From: a bacterium
GTDB taxonomy: Bacteria > JAJVIF01
Assembly (NCBI GenBank): GCA_022072165.1
Contig: JAJVIF010000001.1
Location: forward strand, 523,353 to 587,352
DNA length: 64,000 bases
Reading direction: 5' to 3'
Shown: piece after piece, positions 16,713 through 26,025 of the stretch
Position numbering within the stretch: the first letter of the stretch is position 1
Layout of the letters: each line of letters begins with the position of its first letter
The notes under the pieces: generated by a model
What the model was told of the DNA's origin: nothing
Seen by the model: the letters and a program-made list of their open reading frames with translations, nothing else
Databases searched by the model: none
Made by a program: the position numbers and the translations under genes

Positions 16713-17627
16713 ATGCGCTTCGAGCACAAGGCCGCCATCCAGCAGGTGCTGAGCCGTCTTCCAGGCGGCGAAAGCCTCAACTACCTCCTCCAGCGACATG
16801 TCACCCGGGTGTACCCCCGCTCAGAAGCGAGTTTCGCCAACAAGGTCCGACGGGCCACGCAGCATCTGCAACGACTCCAGCGCTACGCCCCGGAGCTATC
16901 GCTGCCCAAAACCACTTTCCTGGAAATCGGTGCAGGTTGGGACCTGATCATCCCCCTGACGTACGCCACGTGTGGAGTTGGGGAACAACAACTGATCGAC
17001 CATGTCCGTCATTTTCGTCCCGAACTGGTCAGCAATACGCTTCAGAGACTTGAGGGCTTTCGTCCACAACTAGAGCGGGACCTGCAACTGGATACCCGAG
17101 CTCCGGGGGGGGCAGTGCGTCATGCCGAGGATCTTGCTGCGCGACTCGGTGTCCACCTGAAAGCTCCCTGCGATGCGCGGGAGACCGGTTTGGCGGCTGG
17201 CAGCGTGCATTTCATTAGCAGCACCTCGACCATGGAGCATCTTTACGTCGAGCACATCCCGCGGATCCTTGAGGAATGGCGACGTCTGCTTGCACGTGGC
17301 GGGGTCGTGAGTTGCCATGTGGACCTGAAGGATCACTATTGGTCCGCTGATAAGCGGATCTCTTGCTACCACTTCCTGCAGTACAGCGAGTCCGCCTGGC
17401 GGCAGTACAACCCGCCGATCCATCACCAGAACCGCCTGCGCGCTCCTCAGTATCTGGAGCTTTTTGAGCAGGCAGGATTCCACATCCGGGAGTCCGAGCT
17501 GGATGGCCCGGACGCATCAGACCTGGCGCGGTTGGCGAAAGTCCCGGTGCATCCGGACTTTCAGCGCTTTTCACCTGAAGACTTAGGCGCGAAAATCGTC
17601 TGGATCGTGGCTTCCGCCGACAGCTGA
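16713..17627 (+). CDS. SAM-dependent methyltransferase-like protein
   Basis: A 304-residue soluble protein with a class I methyltransferase motif I 'TTFLEIGAGWDLIIPL' (about residues 68-83) and a later 'VHFISSTSTMEHLYVEHIP' followed by 'LLARGGVVSCHVDLKDHY', matching the motif IV-VI region of methyltransferases acting on small molecules or sugars. The N-terminal 60 residues are a helical extension. The substrate is unknown. It precedes the PBP1A gene by 84 bases, so a role in envelope or glycan modification is possible but not shown. Confidence 0.75.
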   Translation: MRFEHKAAIQQVLSRLPGGESLNYLLQRHVTRVYPRSEASFANKVRRATQHLQRLQRYAPELSLPKTTFLEIGAGWDLIIPLTYATCGVGEQQLIDHVRHFRPELVSNTLQRLEGFRPQLERDLQLDTRAPGGAVRHAEDLAARLGVHLKAPCDARETGLAAGSVHFISSTSTMEHLYVEHIPRILEEWRRLLARGGVVSCHVDLKDHYWSADKRISCYHFLQYSESAWRQYNPPIHHQNRLRAPQYLELFEQAGFHIRESELDGPDASDLARLAKVPVHPDFQRFSPEDLGAKIVWIVASADS

Positions 17628-17711
17628 GCCGGTGGCTTTGGCCCCGATTATGCTCCCTGACAGGGCTGCGATCCGGGTATCCGGGCCCGTCGCAGCGAAG
17701 GAGTCGCCCGC

Positions 17712-19772
17712 ATGCTGGCCCTCGTGCGCTGGATCTTTCGCGCACTCTATGTCCTCCTACGGAACGGCTTCCTGCTCCTGCTCTGGATCGGGATTCTGGG
17801 CTGTGCCTTCGCGACTGGCTTTCTGTACAGCGTTGTGAAGGAAATGCCGGTGCTGGAAACGCTGTCAGTTCCGCGCCCTGCGCTCTCCAGTGAGTTGTTC
17901 GCCGCTGATGGTCAGACCAGCCTTGGCCATGTCTACCTGGATGAAAACCGCGTACTGGTGACTTCTGACCAGATTCCCGCATCGCTGAAACAGGCGTTTG
18001 TCTCGATCGAAGACCGGTCCTTCTACACGCACATTGGCGTGGACCCCCGGGGGATGGCCCGGGCGGTCGTGACGAATCTGACCGAGGGGGACCTGACTGG
18101 CCAGGGCGCTTCGACCATCACGCAGCAGTTGGTGCGCAATCTCTACCTGACTCGCCAGAAGAAGTTTGCGCGGAAGCTGCAGGAAATCATCATCGCGCTC
18201 CGGATCGAGAAGAAGTACTCCAAAGAAGAGATCATGACCTTCTACCTGAACGAGGTCTACCTCGGTTCAGGCGCCTACGGTGTTCAGACTGCTGCCTACA
18301 CCTACTTCGGTAAGCCGGTGAGTGAGCTCACCATCCCTGAGTCCGCCATGCTTGCTGGCATGGCTCAGCGTCCCAGCTACACCTCCCCGTTCGTGAATAT
18401 GGATTCTGCGGTAGCGCGTCGCAATCAGGTCCTCCTTGCTATGCGGCAGGAGGGGTACATCACAGCCGAGCAGTATGACGAGGCCCGTGCAACCGAGATC
18501 GTCCTGACAACAAAAAAATCGGAAGATGCTACGGGCTACAAGGGACTTGAGCATCCGTGGTTTTCCAAGCAAGCGCTCGATGAGGCAATCCGGGTGCTGG
18601 GTCCCAATGGGGCCCGGCTGGTCTACTTTGGCGGTGTCCGGATCTACACCACGGTGAATCCGGAATGGCAGCGGATCGCTGAAGAAGTCGTACCGAACAG
18701 GCTCGGCGAATGGAAGAAGCAGAAAATTGAACAGGGCGCGCTCTGCGCGATCGATCCGCGCACCGGAGCGGTTAAAGCACTGGTGGGGGGAGTCGATTTT
18801 AGCGACAACGAGTTCAATCGCGCAACCCAGGCCAAGCGTCAGCCCGGCTCCAGCTTCAAGCCCTTCGTCTATCTCGCCGCGCTGCAGGCGGGCTATTCAC
18901 CGAATTCCCTCTGCCTCGACGAGCCGAAAGTCTTTATCGATGACATCGGTAAGGAGTATCGGCCCCGCAACTACGACAACTCCTATATGGGCGTTATGAC
19001 CATGAAAAAGGCGCTGGAACTGTCGCGGAATGTCATCGCGGTCGTCGCCTGTGACATCGTTGGGCCGAAGGCAGTCGCAGAAGTGGCGCAGAAATCGGGT
19101 ATTCGTCGGCCGCTTCCCACCTATTTGTCGCTTGCTCTGGGCGCGGGAGAAGTCACGCTGCTGGATCTCACCAGCGCTTACAGCACCTTCGCCTCCCGAG
19201 GGACCTACCACGAACCATACATGGTGGAAACCATCACCGATGCCCGGGGCCAGGTGCTCTATCGTCGGCGTCCCAAGGGCGAGCGGGTCTTCCAGGAAAA
19301 CCATGTTGACATGCTGAATCTGATGCTGCAGGGAGTCGTGACCCAGGGGACCGGCACCAGAACACGGCTGGATCGGCCCTCGGCGGGCAAGACCGGGACC
19401 ACCAGTGACTACATCGATGCCTGGTTTGTCGGATTCACTCCCGATCTGGCCTGTGGGACCTGGGTCGGTCGCGATGACAATAAATCCATGGCCAGGGGAG
19501 TCACAGGTGGGCACTACCCGGCCTACATGTGGAAAGACTTCATGTCGCAGGCCCTGGCTGGCCGACCGGTGAAATACTTCGCGACCCCCAAGTTGCCTGC
19601 CTATACCCAGGCCCTCGATTCAGGGCTCAGCCAGGACAGTCTGGAAGCTATGGTGGATGAGGAAGCGGGCGAGACAGCGGAGGGGGGGATCATTCAGCCC
19701 CGACCTGAACCGAGCCAGCCCTCCGGCGATGCCGACACCGCTGAAGGTGGCGACCCGGGCATCTTCTTCTGA
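17712..19772 (+). CDS. Bifunctional penicillin-binding protein 1A
   Basis: Polymerises and cross-links peptidoglycan at the outer face of the inner membrane. The 686 residues comprise an N-terminal membrane anchor (about 12-38), a GT51 glycosyltransferase domain with 'SIEDRSFYTHIGVDPRGMAR', 'GASTITQQLVRNLYLT' and 'LNEVYLGSGAYG', and a transpeptidase domain with the active Ser in 'GSSFKPF', 'SRNV' (SxN) and 'KTGTT'. The acidic C-terminal tail is Pro/Glu-rich. A GAAGGAG site supports the start. Complete and typical. Confidence 0.95.
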   Translation: MLALVRWIFRALYVLLRNGFLLLLWIGILGCAFATGFLYSVVKEMPVLETLSVPRPALSSELFAADGQTSLGHVYLDENRVLVTSDQIPASLKQAFVSIEDRSFYTHIGVDPRGMARAVVTNLTEGDLTGQGASTITQQLVRNLYLTRQKKFARKLQEIIIALRIEKKYSKEEIMTFYLNEVYLGSGAYGVQTAAYTYFGKPVSELTIPESAMLAGMAQRPSYTSPFVNMDSAVARRNQVLLAMRQEGYITAEQYDEARATEIVLTTKKSEDATGYKGLEHPWFSKQALDEAIRVLGPNGARLVYFGGVRIYTTVNPEWQRIAEEVVPNRLGEWKKQKIEQGALCAIDPRTGAVKALVGGVDFSDNEFNRATQAKRQPGSSFKPFVYLAALQAGYSPNSLCLDEPKVFIDDIGKEYRPRNYDNSYMGVMTMKKALELSRNVIAVVACDIVGPKAVAEVAQKSGIRRPLPTYLSLALGAGEVTLLDLTSAYSTFASRGTYHEPYMVETITDARGQVLYRRRPKGERVFQENHVDMLNLMLQGVVTQGTGTRTRLDRPSAGKTGTTSDYIDAWFVGFTPDLACGTWVGRDDNKSMARGVTGGHYPAYMWKDFMSQALAGRPVKYFATPKLPAYTQALDSGLSQDSLEAMVDEEAGETAEGGIIQPRPEPSQPSGDADTAEGGDPGIFF

Positions 19773-19785
19773 AGCTCGCCTCTGC

Positions 19786-19791
19786 TAGACT
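19786..19791 (+). promoter_or_regulatory. -10 box TAGACT
   Basis: GCTAGACTCG lies 36 bases before the oxidoreductase gene at 19828, which has a good AAAGGAGA site. Confidence 0.45.
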
Positions 19792-19827
19792 CGCTTCACA
19801 GCGCAGGCACGCGCTAAAGGAGACAGC

Positions 19828-20391
19828 ATGGCCCAGATTTTCGTGCTCCAGGGACACGCGAGTAGCAGCAGCTTTACCCAGGCTCTGGGACGGGAGTTCG
19901 TCCGTGCTTTGCGGGATGACCCGCGCCACACGGTCCTCGAGATCAACGCCTATGAGACCGATCTGCCCCTGGCGGATCCGACGCGCCTGCAGCACCGGGG
20001 AGAGGTCACCTACCCTGAGCTGCGGGAGTTCGTCCTGAGGGCCGATGCGCTGGTTTTTGTCTATCCGGTCTGGTTTGGCGGGATGCCGGCCGCCATGAAG
20101 AATGTCATTGACCACTTCGACTTCGCCTTCTCCAACACTGAGGGCCGTCTTGTGAGCCACCTGAAGGCGACTGCCGGGTATGTGATCCGGACGTCGGATG
20201 CACCAGGCGGCTGGCCGAAGAGCACCGCCCTTGCTGCTCAGACCAGTCTGGTCGAAAGCTTTAAGGCACTGGGAGTCCGACGCTGGGGGCAGTTTCCAGT
20301 CGAGAAAGTAGGCCAGTCCAGCCTGGAGCAGCGGAAGCAATGGCTGGGGCGGATTTTCACTGAAGGCCAGAAGTTCGCCCGGTCGTTGTGA
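19828..20391 (+). CDS. NAD(P)H oxidoreductase, flavodoxin-2 fold
   Basis: A 187-residue protein of the flavodoxin-like quinone reductase family (MdaB/KefF type). It has the FMN/FAD phosphate-binding N-terminus 'FVLQGHASSSSFTQAL', the 'DALVFVYPVWFGGMPAAMKNVIDHF' region (residues about 72-96) and 'GYVIRTSDAPGGW'. Likely reduces quinones or related electrophiles with NAD(P)H. The O-antigen ligase-like gene begins 15 bases later, so they may share a transcript by chance of packing; no functional link is evident. Confidence 0.88.
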   Translation: MAQIFVLQGHASSSSFTQALGREFVRALRDDPRHTVLEINAYETDLPLADPTRLQHRGEVTYPELREFVLRADALVFVYPVWFGGMPAAMKNVIDHFDFAFSNTEGRLVSHLKATAGYVIRTSDAPGGWPKSTALAAQTSLVESFKALGVRRWGQFPVEKVGQSSLEQRKQWLGRIFTEGQKFARSL

Positions 20392-20406
20392 CGTCAACCC
20401 TGATCG

Positions 20407-21834
20407 ATGACTCTCCAACCCACGCCTGCCGCAAGTCAGCATCCTCCCTGGTCCCTCCCGACCTTTGCCCTGGGCCTGGCTGCGCTCATGCTGGGAGGAA
20501 CAGTCGCGTGGCTGGGATACGCGGCGGATGGCACTTACGGTGCCGGCAGCGCGTTGCTTTGCGCGATGGTGCCGTTGCTGTGGGCGACGCTGCTGCGGGC
20601 ACCTGTCGTGTGCGTCATGCTCGGATTATCGATTCTGGCGCTGAACTGCTTCGGCTTTCTGACAACCAATGCGGTTTTCTTCCGGGCGGTTTCCGGAGCA
20701 TTGATCATTCTGCTGGTCATACGCGCAGGAGTGTTCAGCGCTCCGGGCCTGCGCACCCCATTGCTACTCGCTGGCGTATGCCTGGCTGGGACTCTCATCA
20801 CGCTGTTGCTTCATCCAGGGATGGAAGCCGCTGTGCTGGGGGCCATGTGGGTCCTGCCCTTCCTGGGGCTGCAACTGGGTGCCGGGATCCTGGAGCGCTG
20901 GCCAGATCAGGTCAAGCGTCTTTGGTATGGCTTTGCTCTCACCGGCGGAATTGGCATCGCGCTGGTCAATCTGTACCAGTGGATGGCCAGTGGCTTTCTG
21001 GTGAAGAGCTACGTCATTTCCGGCCCCTTCCTGAATGCCAACCTGACAGCATCCATGCTTCTCTTCTTTGTTCCGCTCTATCTGTCGATGCTCCAGGAGC
21101 GCGATGGATACTGGAAGCTCCCTGGCTTAGCTGGCCTGCTGATGGCTGTCATGGCCGAGCTGATTCTGGTTTCGCGACTGGCCCTCGGGATGACACTGAT
21201 GGCTCCCCTCCTGTTTCTCTTTCGACGCAGTCCTGCTGTGATACTGACCATCTTGCTGGGTGTCGGCTGGATGGCGTACATCCAGACTGGCATCGATGCA
21301 CAGGGCTTTTCTCCAGAGGCTGGCGGTGCAGTCGGCAAGGTTATGGAAACCTACCGTCTGACGCGGGATGAGGGCACCGAAACAGCCCGCGCGTTTGGAT
21401 ACACCATCGCGATGGTCGCGATCAGCAACAACAGGATTGATGGATATGGCTTTGGAGCTGGTCGGGAGGTGAGTCTGGCGGTGGGATTTGACAGCTATGG
21501 TCCGGAAAATCTCTGGCTCCGGAACTGGCTGGAGGGGGGCATCTGGCTGGGAGTCCCAACGATTCTGTTTTCGTTGTGGGTGATTTTTGCGGTGCTGGTG
21601 CCGGGTGTGCGCTCCGGCGGTGTCGGCCTGGAACCACACGAGTACGCCCTCATCGTGGCGGTAATCCTGACCCAGTACTACTACGCCGTGAATGGGAGCC
21701 AGACCCACATGCCCTTACGGTTGGTTGAAGCCATGGCACTCGGGATGCTGGTGCGTCTGCTGCCAGCGGCCAAAGCCCGCGCTTCCGCTCCCGAAGCCGT
21801 CAAAGCAGCGTCAGAACGGCTACAATCCCTATAG
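20407..21834 (+). CDS. O-antigen ligase/polymerase-like membrane protein
   Basis: A 475-residue protein with about a dozen hydrophobic segments, a large loop near residues 300-375 and the Wzy_C/O-antigen-ligase type layout, including 'NANLTASMLLFFVPLYLS' and a late 'GYGFGAGREVSLAVGFDSYGPENLWLRNWLEGG' type loop. Members polymerise or transfer surface glycans at the periplasmic face. It directly precedes the Wzz/tyrosine kinase gene, whose promoter lies within its last codons, which fits a polysaccharide locus. Sequence divergence in this family makes the exact function (ligase versus polymerase) open. Confidence 0.75.
   Translation: MTLQPTPAASQHPPWSLPTFALGLAALMLGGTVAWLGYAADGTYGAGSALLCAMVPLLWATLLRAPVVCVMLGLSILALNCFGFLTTNAVFFRAVSGALIILLVIRAGVFSAPGLRTPLLLAGVCLAGTLITLLLHPGMEAAVLGAMWVLPFLGLQLGAGILERWPDQVKRLWYGFALTGGIGIALVNLYQWMASGFLVKSYVISGPFLNANLTASMLLFFVPLYLSMLQERDGYWKLPGLAGLLMAVMAELILVSRLALGMTLMAPLLFLFRRSPAVILTILLGVGWMAYIQTGIDAQGFSPEAGGAVGKVMETYRLTRDEGTETARAFGYTIAMVAISNNRIDGYGFGAGREVSLAVGFDSYGPENLWLRNWLEGGIWLGVPTILFSLWVIFAVLVPGVRSGGVGLEPHEYALIVAVILTQYYYAVNGSQTHMPLRLVEAMALGMLVRLLPAAKARASAPEAVKAASERLQSL
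21821..21826 (+). promoter_or_regulatory. -10 box TACAAT before the Wzz/kinase gene
   Basis: GCTACAATCC lies inside the end of the preceding gene, 43 bases before the GTG at 21870. Confidence 0.45.
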
Positions 21835-21869
21835 CACATGTTCGTACGTCCCCCTCAAGGAGGAGCGGC

Positions 21870-24404
21870 GTGGCGACTGCCCCACTCGCACCTGTGACGC
21901 CTTCTGCGTCGGCCGACCTCGATGGCCAGAAACTACTCCGCGGCATCCGCCGGGATGCCCGCCTGATCGTCATACTGACCTGCCTGGGCCTGTTCCTGGC
22001 TGGCGTTGTGACGGCGACCCAGCCATATCAGTATGAGGCCCAGTCAACGCTCGTCAGCCAGCCCCAAACCAGCGAATCAGAGCTGAAGACTCTGGCCGCG
22101 CAGTTTTCGGCTCTTCCAGGCGGCCAGGCGCTGACCGGCAATCAGCTCGTATTCACTGAGATGGAAATCATCCGGTCCCGGACCGTCCTGGCACAGGCCG
22201 TGGATCGAGAGCATCTGCAGATAGATGTCCGGGACTTGAGCCGGGAGCGGACGCTCGGAGCACGTGTCATTCAGCTGGTCTCTACAGCTATGGGGCTGGC
22301 ACCCGCACCCCCCATTGAAGACTGGCAGGGACTGCAGCGTCCGGTGACATTCGCGGCCTCGGCTGTGCCCCAAACTGTCCACAAGACCAAATGGCTAATC
22401 ACGCGAACTGGCGAGACGACTTTCGAAATCCGGGATGCCGGCACCAAGTCAGTGCTGGGGAGCGGTGCCCTGGAGCAGCCGTTTGAAGCCGCAGGCATTC
22501 GGTTCACGATCAGTGGACTGGAGTTTCCGATCGGCCAGTCCTGCGAGCTGAAATTTCGAACCCGCGAAGGAGCGATCAAAGATCTGGCGGACACGGTGGA
22601 AGTGCGACGTGTTCGGGATCGCGCCGAGTTAATGGCAGTCGCCTGGCGCGACACCAGCCCAGTCAGGTCAAAGTATGTCGTCAATGCCATCACCCAGGCA
22701 TATCTGGACCAGTCCCTCGCCTGGAAAAGCGAACTGGGCAAAGCGACGGACACCCTGCTCGCCGCACAGGTCGAGCAGCGGGAGCAGGAGCTGGTCACCG
22801 CTCAGGAAGCCCTCAATGCGTTCAAGGCGTCATCAAACACGGTGAATTTTTCCCGGGAGGGTGAAGGGCTCCTGATGCAGCTCAGCGACGGTCGCCTGTC
22901 GCTTGGCACACAGGAAATCGAAACACAGCAGCTGGGGTTTGCCCTCGAGCGGCTCCGACGAGCCAATGACCGGGAGTTCCTGGTGTTTCTGGATGGCAGC
23001 GGGAGCGCTGCGGTTCCGGCACAGGCAACCCTGGTCACAGAACTGGCAGAACTGATCGCGCGACGTGATGGAATGCTGACGTCGCGGACTGCCGAGCATC
23101 CCAATGTGCAGTCAGTGACCGCCCAAATAGAAGCAAAAAAGTCGCAGATCCTGACGCTGGTGGAGGAGGCGTACCGGACAGCAAGTCGGCGCCAGTCGCT
23201 GCTGGCATCGCAGGTCAACGAGCTGGAGTCGCTGCGCAAGCAGATGCCGGAGACTGAGGCGACATATACCCGGCTGCAGGCGGATGTCCAGCTGGCCGCA
23301 GGCCTGCTGCAGGCGCTAAAACAGCGAAAGCAGACCAACGAGATCTCTCAGCTGGCGGCTGCTGCCCCGATGCGGATTCTTGATCCTGCCATCGCGCCTC
23401 TGCGTCACTCCTCGCCCCGCTGGGCCGTTCAAATTGCGCTGGGCTTACTGGTGGGGCTCATGCTGGGTCTGTCCGTGGCTACAGGACGCGCCGTACTTGA
23501 TACCACGATGCGGAACCGCGCGCAGGCGGAGTCGCTGGGACTCCCCGTGATCGCCCAAGTGCCCCGCATCAGTGAGCACTGGTCCGCACCGAAGGGACAG
23601 CCCGCCCCCCGGTTGTGGCTGGCAGTCCGGCAGGATCCCCTCGGTCCAGTCGCCGAAGCGTTCCGCATTCTTCGATCCGCCATCACCCTCGCCACTCCCG
23701 GGACTTCCGGTCGGATCCTCGGCATTACTTCAGCAGGCATCGGCGAAGGGAAATCGCTGGTGACCACCAACCTCGCGGCGGTCTGTGCCCAGGCCGGATT
23801 GCGAACCCTGGTCATCGATGCCGACCTGCGACGCCCCTCGGTCGCGCGGGGCTTCGGCATTCCGCAGAGCCCGGGACTGGTGGAAGTCCTGGAAGGTCGC
23901 ACGACCCCACCGGAAGCGATCCGCGAGAGCGGCATCGCCAATTTGTGGTTACTGCCTGCCGGTGATCGCACGGGGCAGCCATCGGAACTCCTCCAAAGCG
24001 AGTCGTTCACTCGTCTGCTCCAGACTCTGCGTCGAGAAGGCGAAACTCCGCTGCAGCAGGGGCCGCGTAGCGCGCCCTTTGATGTCATCCTGCTCGACCT
24101 GCCGCCGGTTTCTGCGGTGAGTGAGACTCTGGCTCTGGGACGGCAGACTTCTGCACTTTATCTACTGGTCCGGGCCGGACAGACTCCACGGGAAGTGGCG
24201 CAGGATGCTCTGGTGCGTCTGGAACTCGCCAAAATCGCCGTACGGGGATTGATCCTCAACGATGTCAGCAAAGGGGATCTGGGACGTCTCGCCGGGTACT
24301 ACTACCACAACTACACAGAGGAAGGCGAGCAAGTGGATCGCGGTCTCTGGGAACGTCTTACAGGGCAGCGTCGTCGACGCCCAACGTCTCCCGTAGAGCG
24401 CTAG
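21870..24404 (+). CDS. Polysaccharide co-polymerase with BY-type tyrosine kinase domain
   Basis: This 844-residue protein fuses a Wzz-like chain-length domain (two membrane segments near residues 30-50 and 515-540 flanking a long coiled-coil periplasmic part) to a cytoplasmic BY-kinase. Kinase motifs: Walker A 'SAGIGEGKSLVTTNLA', Walker A' 'LVIDADLRRP' and Walker B 'VILLDLPPV'. Near the C-terminus 'GYYYHNY' is a short tyrosine cluster that could be autophosphorylated; it is smaller than in Wzc. GTG start with a strong AAGGAGGAG site. Works with the ligase upstream and the export protein that converges from the other strand. Confidence 0.92.
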   Translation: MATAPLAPVTPSASADLDGQKLLRGIRRDARLIVILTCLGLFLAGVVTATQPYQYEAQSTLVSQPQTSESELKTLAAQFSALPGGQALTGNQLVFTEMEIIRSRTVLAQAVDREHLQIDVRDLSRERTLGARVIQLVSTAMGLAPAPPIEDWQGLQRPVTFAASAVPQTVHKTKWLITRTGETTFEIRDAGTKSVLGSGALEQPFEAAGIRFTISGLEFPIGQSCELKFRTREGAIKDLADTVEVRRVRDRAELMAVAWRDTSPVRSKYVVNAITQAYLDQSLAWKSELGKATDTLLAAQVEQREQELVTAQEALNAFKASSNTVNFSREGEGLLMQLSDGRLSLGTQEIETQQLGFALERLRRANDREFLVFLDGSGSAAVPAQATLVTELAELIARRDGMLTSRTAEHPNVQSVTAQIEAKKSQILTLVEEAYRTASRRQSLLASQVNELESLRKQMPETEATYTRLQADVQLAAGLLQALKQRKQTNEISQLAAAAPMRILDPAIAPLRHSSPRWAVQIALGLLVGLMLGLSVATGRAVLDTTMRNRAQAESLGLPVIAQVPRISEHWSAPKGQPAPRLWLAVRQDPLGPVAEAFRILRSAITLATPGTSGRILGITSAGIGEGKSLVTTNLAAVCAQAGLRTLVIDADLRRPSVARGFGIPQSPGLVEVLEGRTTPPEAIRESGIANLWLLPAGDRTGQPSELLQSESFTRLLQTLRREGETPLQQGPRSAPFDVILLDLPPVSAVSETLALGRQTSALYLLVRAGQTPREVAQDALVRLELAKIAVRGLILNDVSKGDLGRLAGYYYHNYTEEGEQVDRGLWERLTGQRRRRPTSPVER

Positions 24405-24423
24405 TGGCGCTTGAGGGTAAGTC

Positions 24424-25770
24424 TTAGTTCGTGATGATGCGGGTGAATGCCGTGCTGACAGCGGTCAGGATATTGCTGGCGGTCAGTCGGTCTCCCTTGG
24501 AAGGGACATAGAGGATGTCACCGGCCTGCAGGCTGGCGGGCTGCTCACGTTGCTTACCGGGCTTGATCAGGGTCCGGATGTCGATCGTCACAATGTCATG
24601 CTCGGCGGTTCGGTCAGCGAAGAGCCGGGGCGGACGCACCAACGACATCGACCGGGCATGGGCCTGATTCGAGATTCCTCCGGCCTTGCTCAGCAGTTCC
24701 AGAACCCCATCGCCCGGATCGAGGGGATAGGCTCCAGGCACCTGGACTTCCCCAAGGACATAGACCTGTTGCCGGTAAGGCACGATGCGAATGCGATCAC
24801 GATCCTGCAATGGGAACGGATGGGGCGAAGCCAGGATGCTGGCTAAGTCGAGGTACTGCACTTGCGGTGTCCCATCGGCATCCAGCCGGGTCAGGATAGT
24901 GTTTTGTAAATCGGCGGCACGATCCGCCTGACCGGCCAGCTCCAGGATGTCCTGGAGTCCCTCTCCCGCCTGGACCGCGTACTTGCCTGGCCGCGGGACT
25001 CCCCGCTCGATCTGGACGACCACAGGGGGCTCTTCGATCACCAGTCGATCAAAGGGCGCGAGAAAGAGGTCCTGCTCGATGCGACCTCGTACGGAAAAAT
25101 CCAGTGCATCAAACTGGCCCACTTCACGCAACTCTGGTGCGAGATGCAACAGATTCCCCGCGCCTGTTGCGTCGGGACGCAGAAGTCTGACGCGACGTCG
25201 CTCTCCATCCGTATCGATATTCAGCGCCAGCAGTAAGCCGTAAAGCGAGGTGCCGTTGTAGACCCGATAGAGGCCGGGGTACGGGTGGTAGCCCTGCACC
25301 TGCACCATATAGGAACCCAATTTGACCAGCGTGACCTGGGAAAAAGCCCGCCTATAAATCCGACTGTACGCTTGCTGCACCAGCGTGCTCGTCTGCGCCA
25401 GGGTCAGTCCTTCGACGACCAGTGGATCGACCCACGGCAGCGCGATGGAGCCATCCTGGGCGAGTTGCACCTCCAGCGTGATGTTGTCTGCCTCGCCAGT
25501 CAGGACAGTCACGTTTACCAAATCACCAGGCCGCAGTAAGTAGCCTGCGATATCTGAGGGGGTCTGGGCCATTTTGCGGGTCAGGTCGTACTCCCGCTGG
25601 ATCAGTCCACTCCCTCCCCCATCTGTCACGACAGCCGACGAGACCGCTCCTGCCTCTGACGCTAAGCCCTGGGCAATCGCCGGCTGTAGTGCCGCCTCCG
25701 GAGTTGTGGTGAGGAAAGAAGCCAACGCGCAGAGCGTTACGGTACGGAAGGTGTAAGAGGTGAAGCGCAT
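24424..25770 (-). CDS. Polysaccharide export protein (Wza-like, SLBB domains)
   Basis: A 448-residue exported protein with an N-terminal signal peptide but no evident lipobox. It has the Poly_export domain 'YLLRPGDLVNVTVLTGEA' followed by three SLBB-like segments ('VQVQGYHPYPGLYRV', 'RGVPRPGKYAVQAGEG', 'VYVLGEVQVPGAYPLDPGDG') and a final 'LQAGDILYVPSKG'. This is the outer-membrane channel family for exopolysaccharide. I chose the ATG at 25770 because GGAGG lies just before it. A longer frame back to 25914 would destroy the signal peptide. Convergent with the Wzz/kinase gene, 19 bases apart. Confidence 0.9.
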   Translation of the reverse strand: MRFTSYTFRTVTLCALASFLTTTPEAALQPAIAQGLASEAGAVSSAVVTDGGGSGLIQREYDLTRKMAQTPSDIAGYLLRPGDLVNVTVLTGEADNITLEVQLAQDGSIALPWVDPLVVEGLTLAQTSTLVQQAYSRIYRRAFSQVTLVKLGSYMVQVQGYHPYPGLYRVYNGTSLYGLLLALNIDTDGERRRVRLLRPDATGAGNLLHLAPELREVGQFDALDFSVRGRIEQDLFLAPFDRLVIEEPPVVVQIERGVPRPGKYAVQAGEGLQDILELAGQADRAADLQNTILTRLDADGTPQVQYLDLASILASPHPFPLQDRDRIRIVPYRQQVYVLGEVQVPGAYPLDPGDGVLELLSKAGGISNQAHARSMSLVRPPRLFADRTAEHDIVTIDIRTLIKPGKQREQPASLQAGDILYVPSKGDRLTASNILTAVSTAFTRIITN

Positions 25771-25893
25771 CGGTCCTCCGTGACTGCTTCTGAAGGGTGC
25801 CTGGAACGGCCCGTGAGCAAGTGATGCAAGGCTGGCCAGCGGGCCAAGTATAGAGGGGAGCTGCGGGAGAGTGAAATCAGCCTTGAAAGACAC

Positions 25894-25964
25894 TTCTACT
25901 ACTTGTAGAATCAACGACAGGCTGGTATATCTACCGCAGCAGGCTACTTCTACACAGTGTAGAG
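25894..25964. promoter_or_regulatory. Paired 17-bp operator-like dyads upstream of the export gene
   Basis: Two copies of TTCTAC-N5-GTAGA(A/G): TTCTACTACTTGTAGAA at 25894-25910 and TTCTACACAGTGTAGAG at 25948-25964. Their centres are 54 bases apart, close to five helical turns. They lie in the 255-base divergent region between the export gene and the membrane protein at 26026. They look like binding sites for a dimeric repressor or activator, whose gene is not in the window. Confidence 0.6.
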
Positions 25965-26025
25965 AGCAGTCCCCCTACAGGCAGCTCACAGCAGCTTTTC
26001 ATGGCGGGGCCAAAGGACATCCAGC

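Noticed and set aside
20388-21371. Second long frame overlapping the O-antigen ligase gene
   Set aside because: No membrane segments or family signature; the ligase frame has the expected membrane pattern and runs to the Wzz gene.
25948-25964. Dyad as a BlaI/CopY site (TACANNTGTA)
   Set aside because: The central spacing is three bases rather than two, and the first dyad lacks the TACA half, so it does not fit that family.
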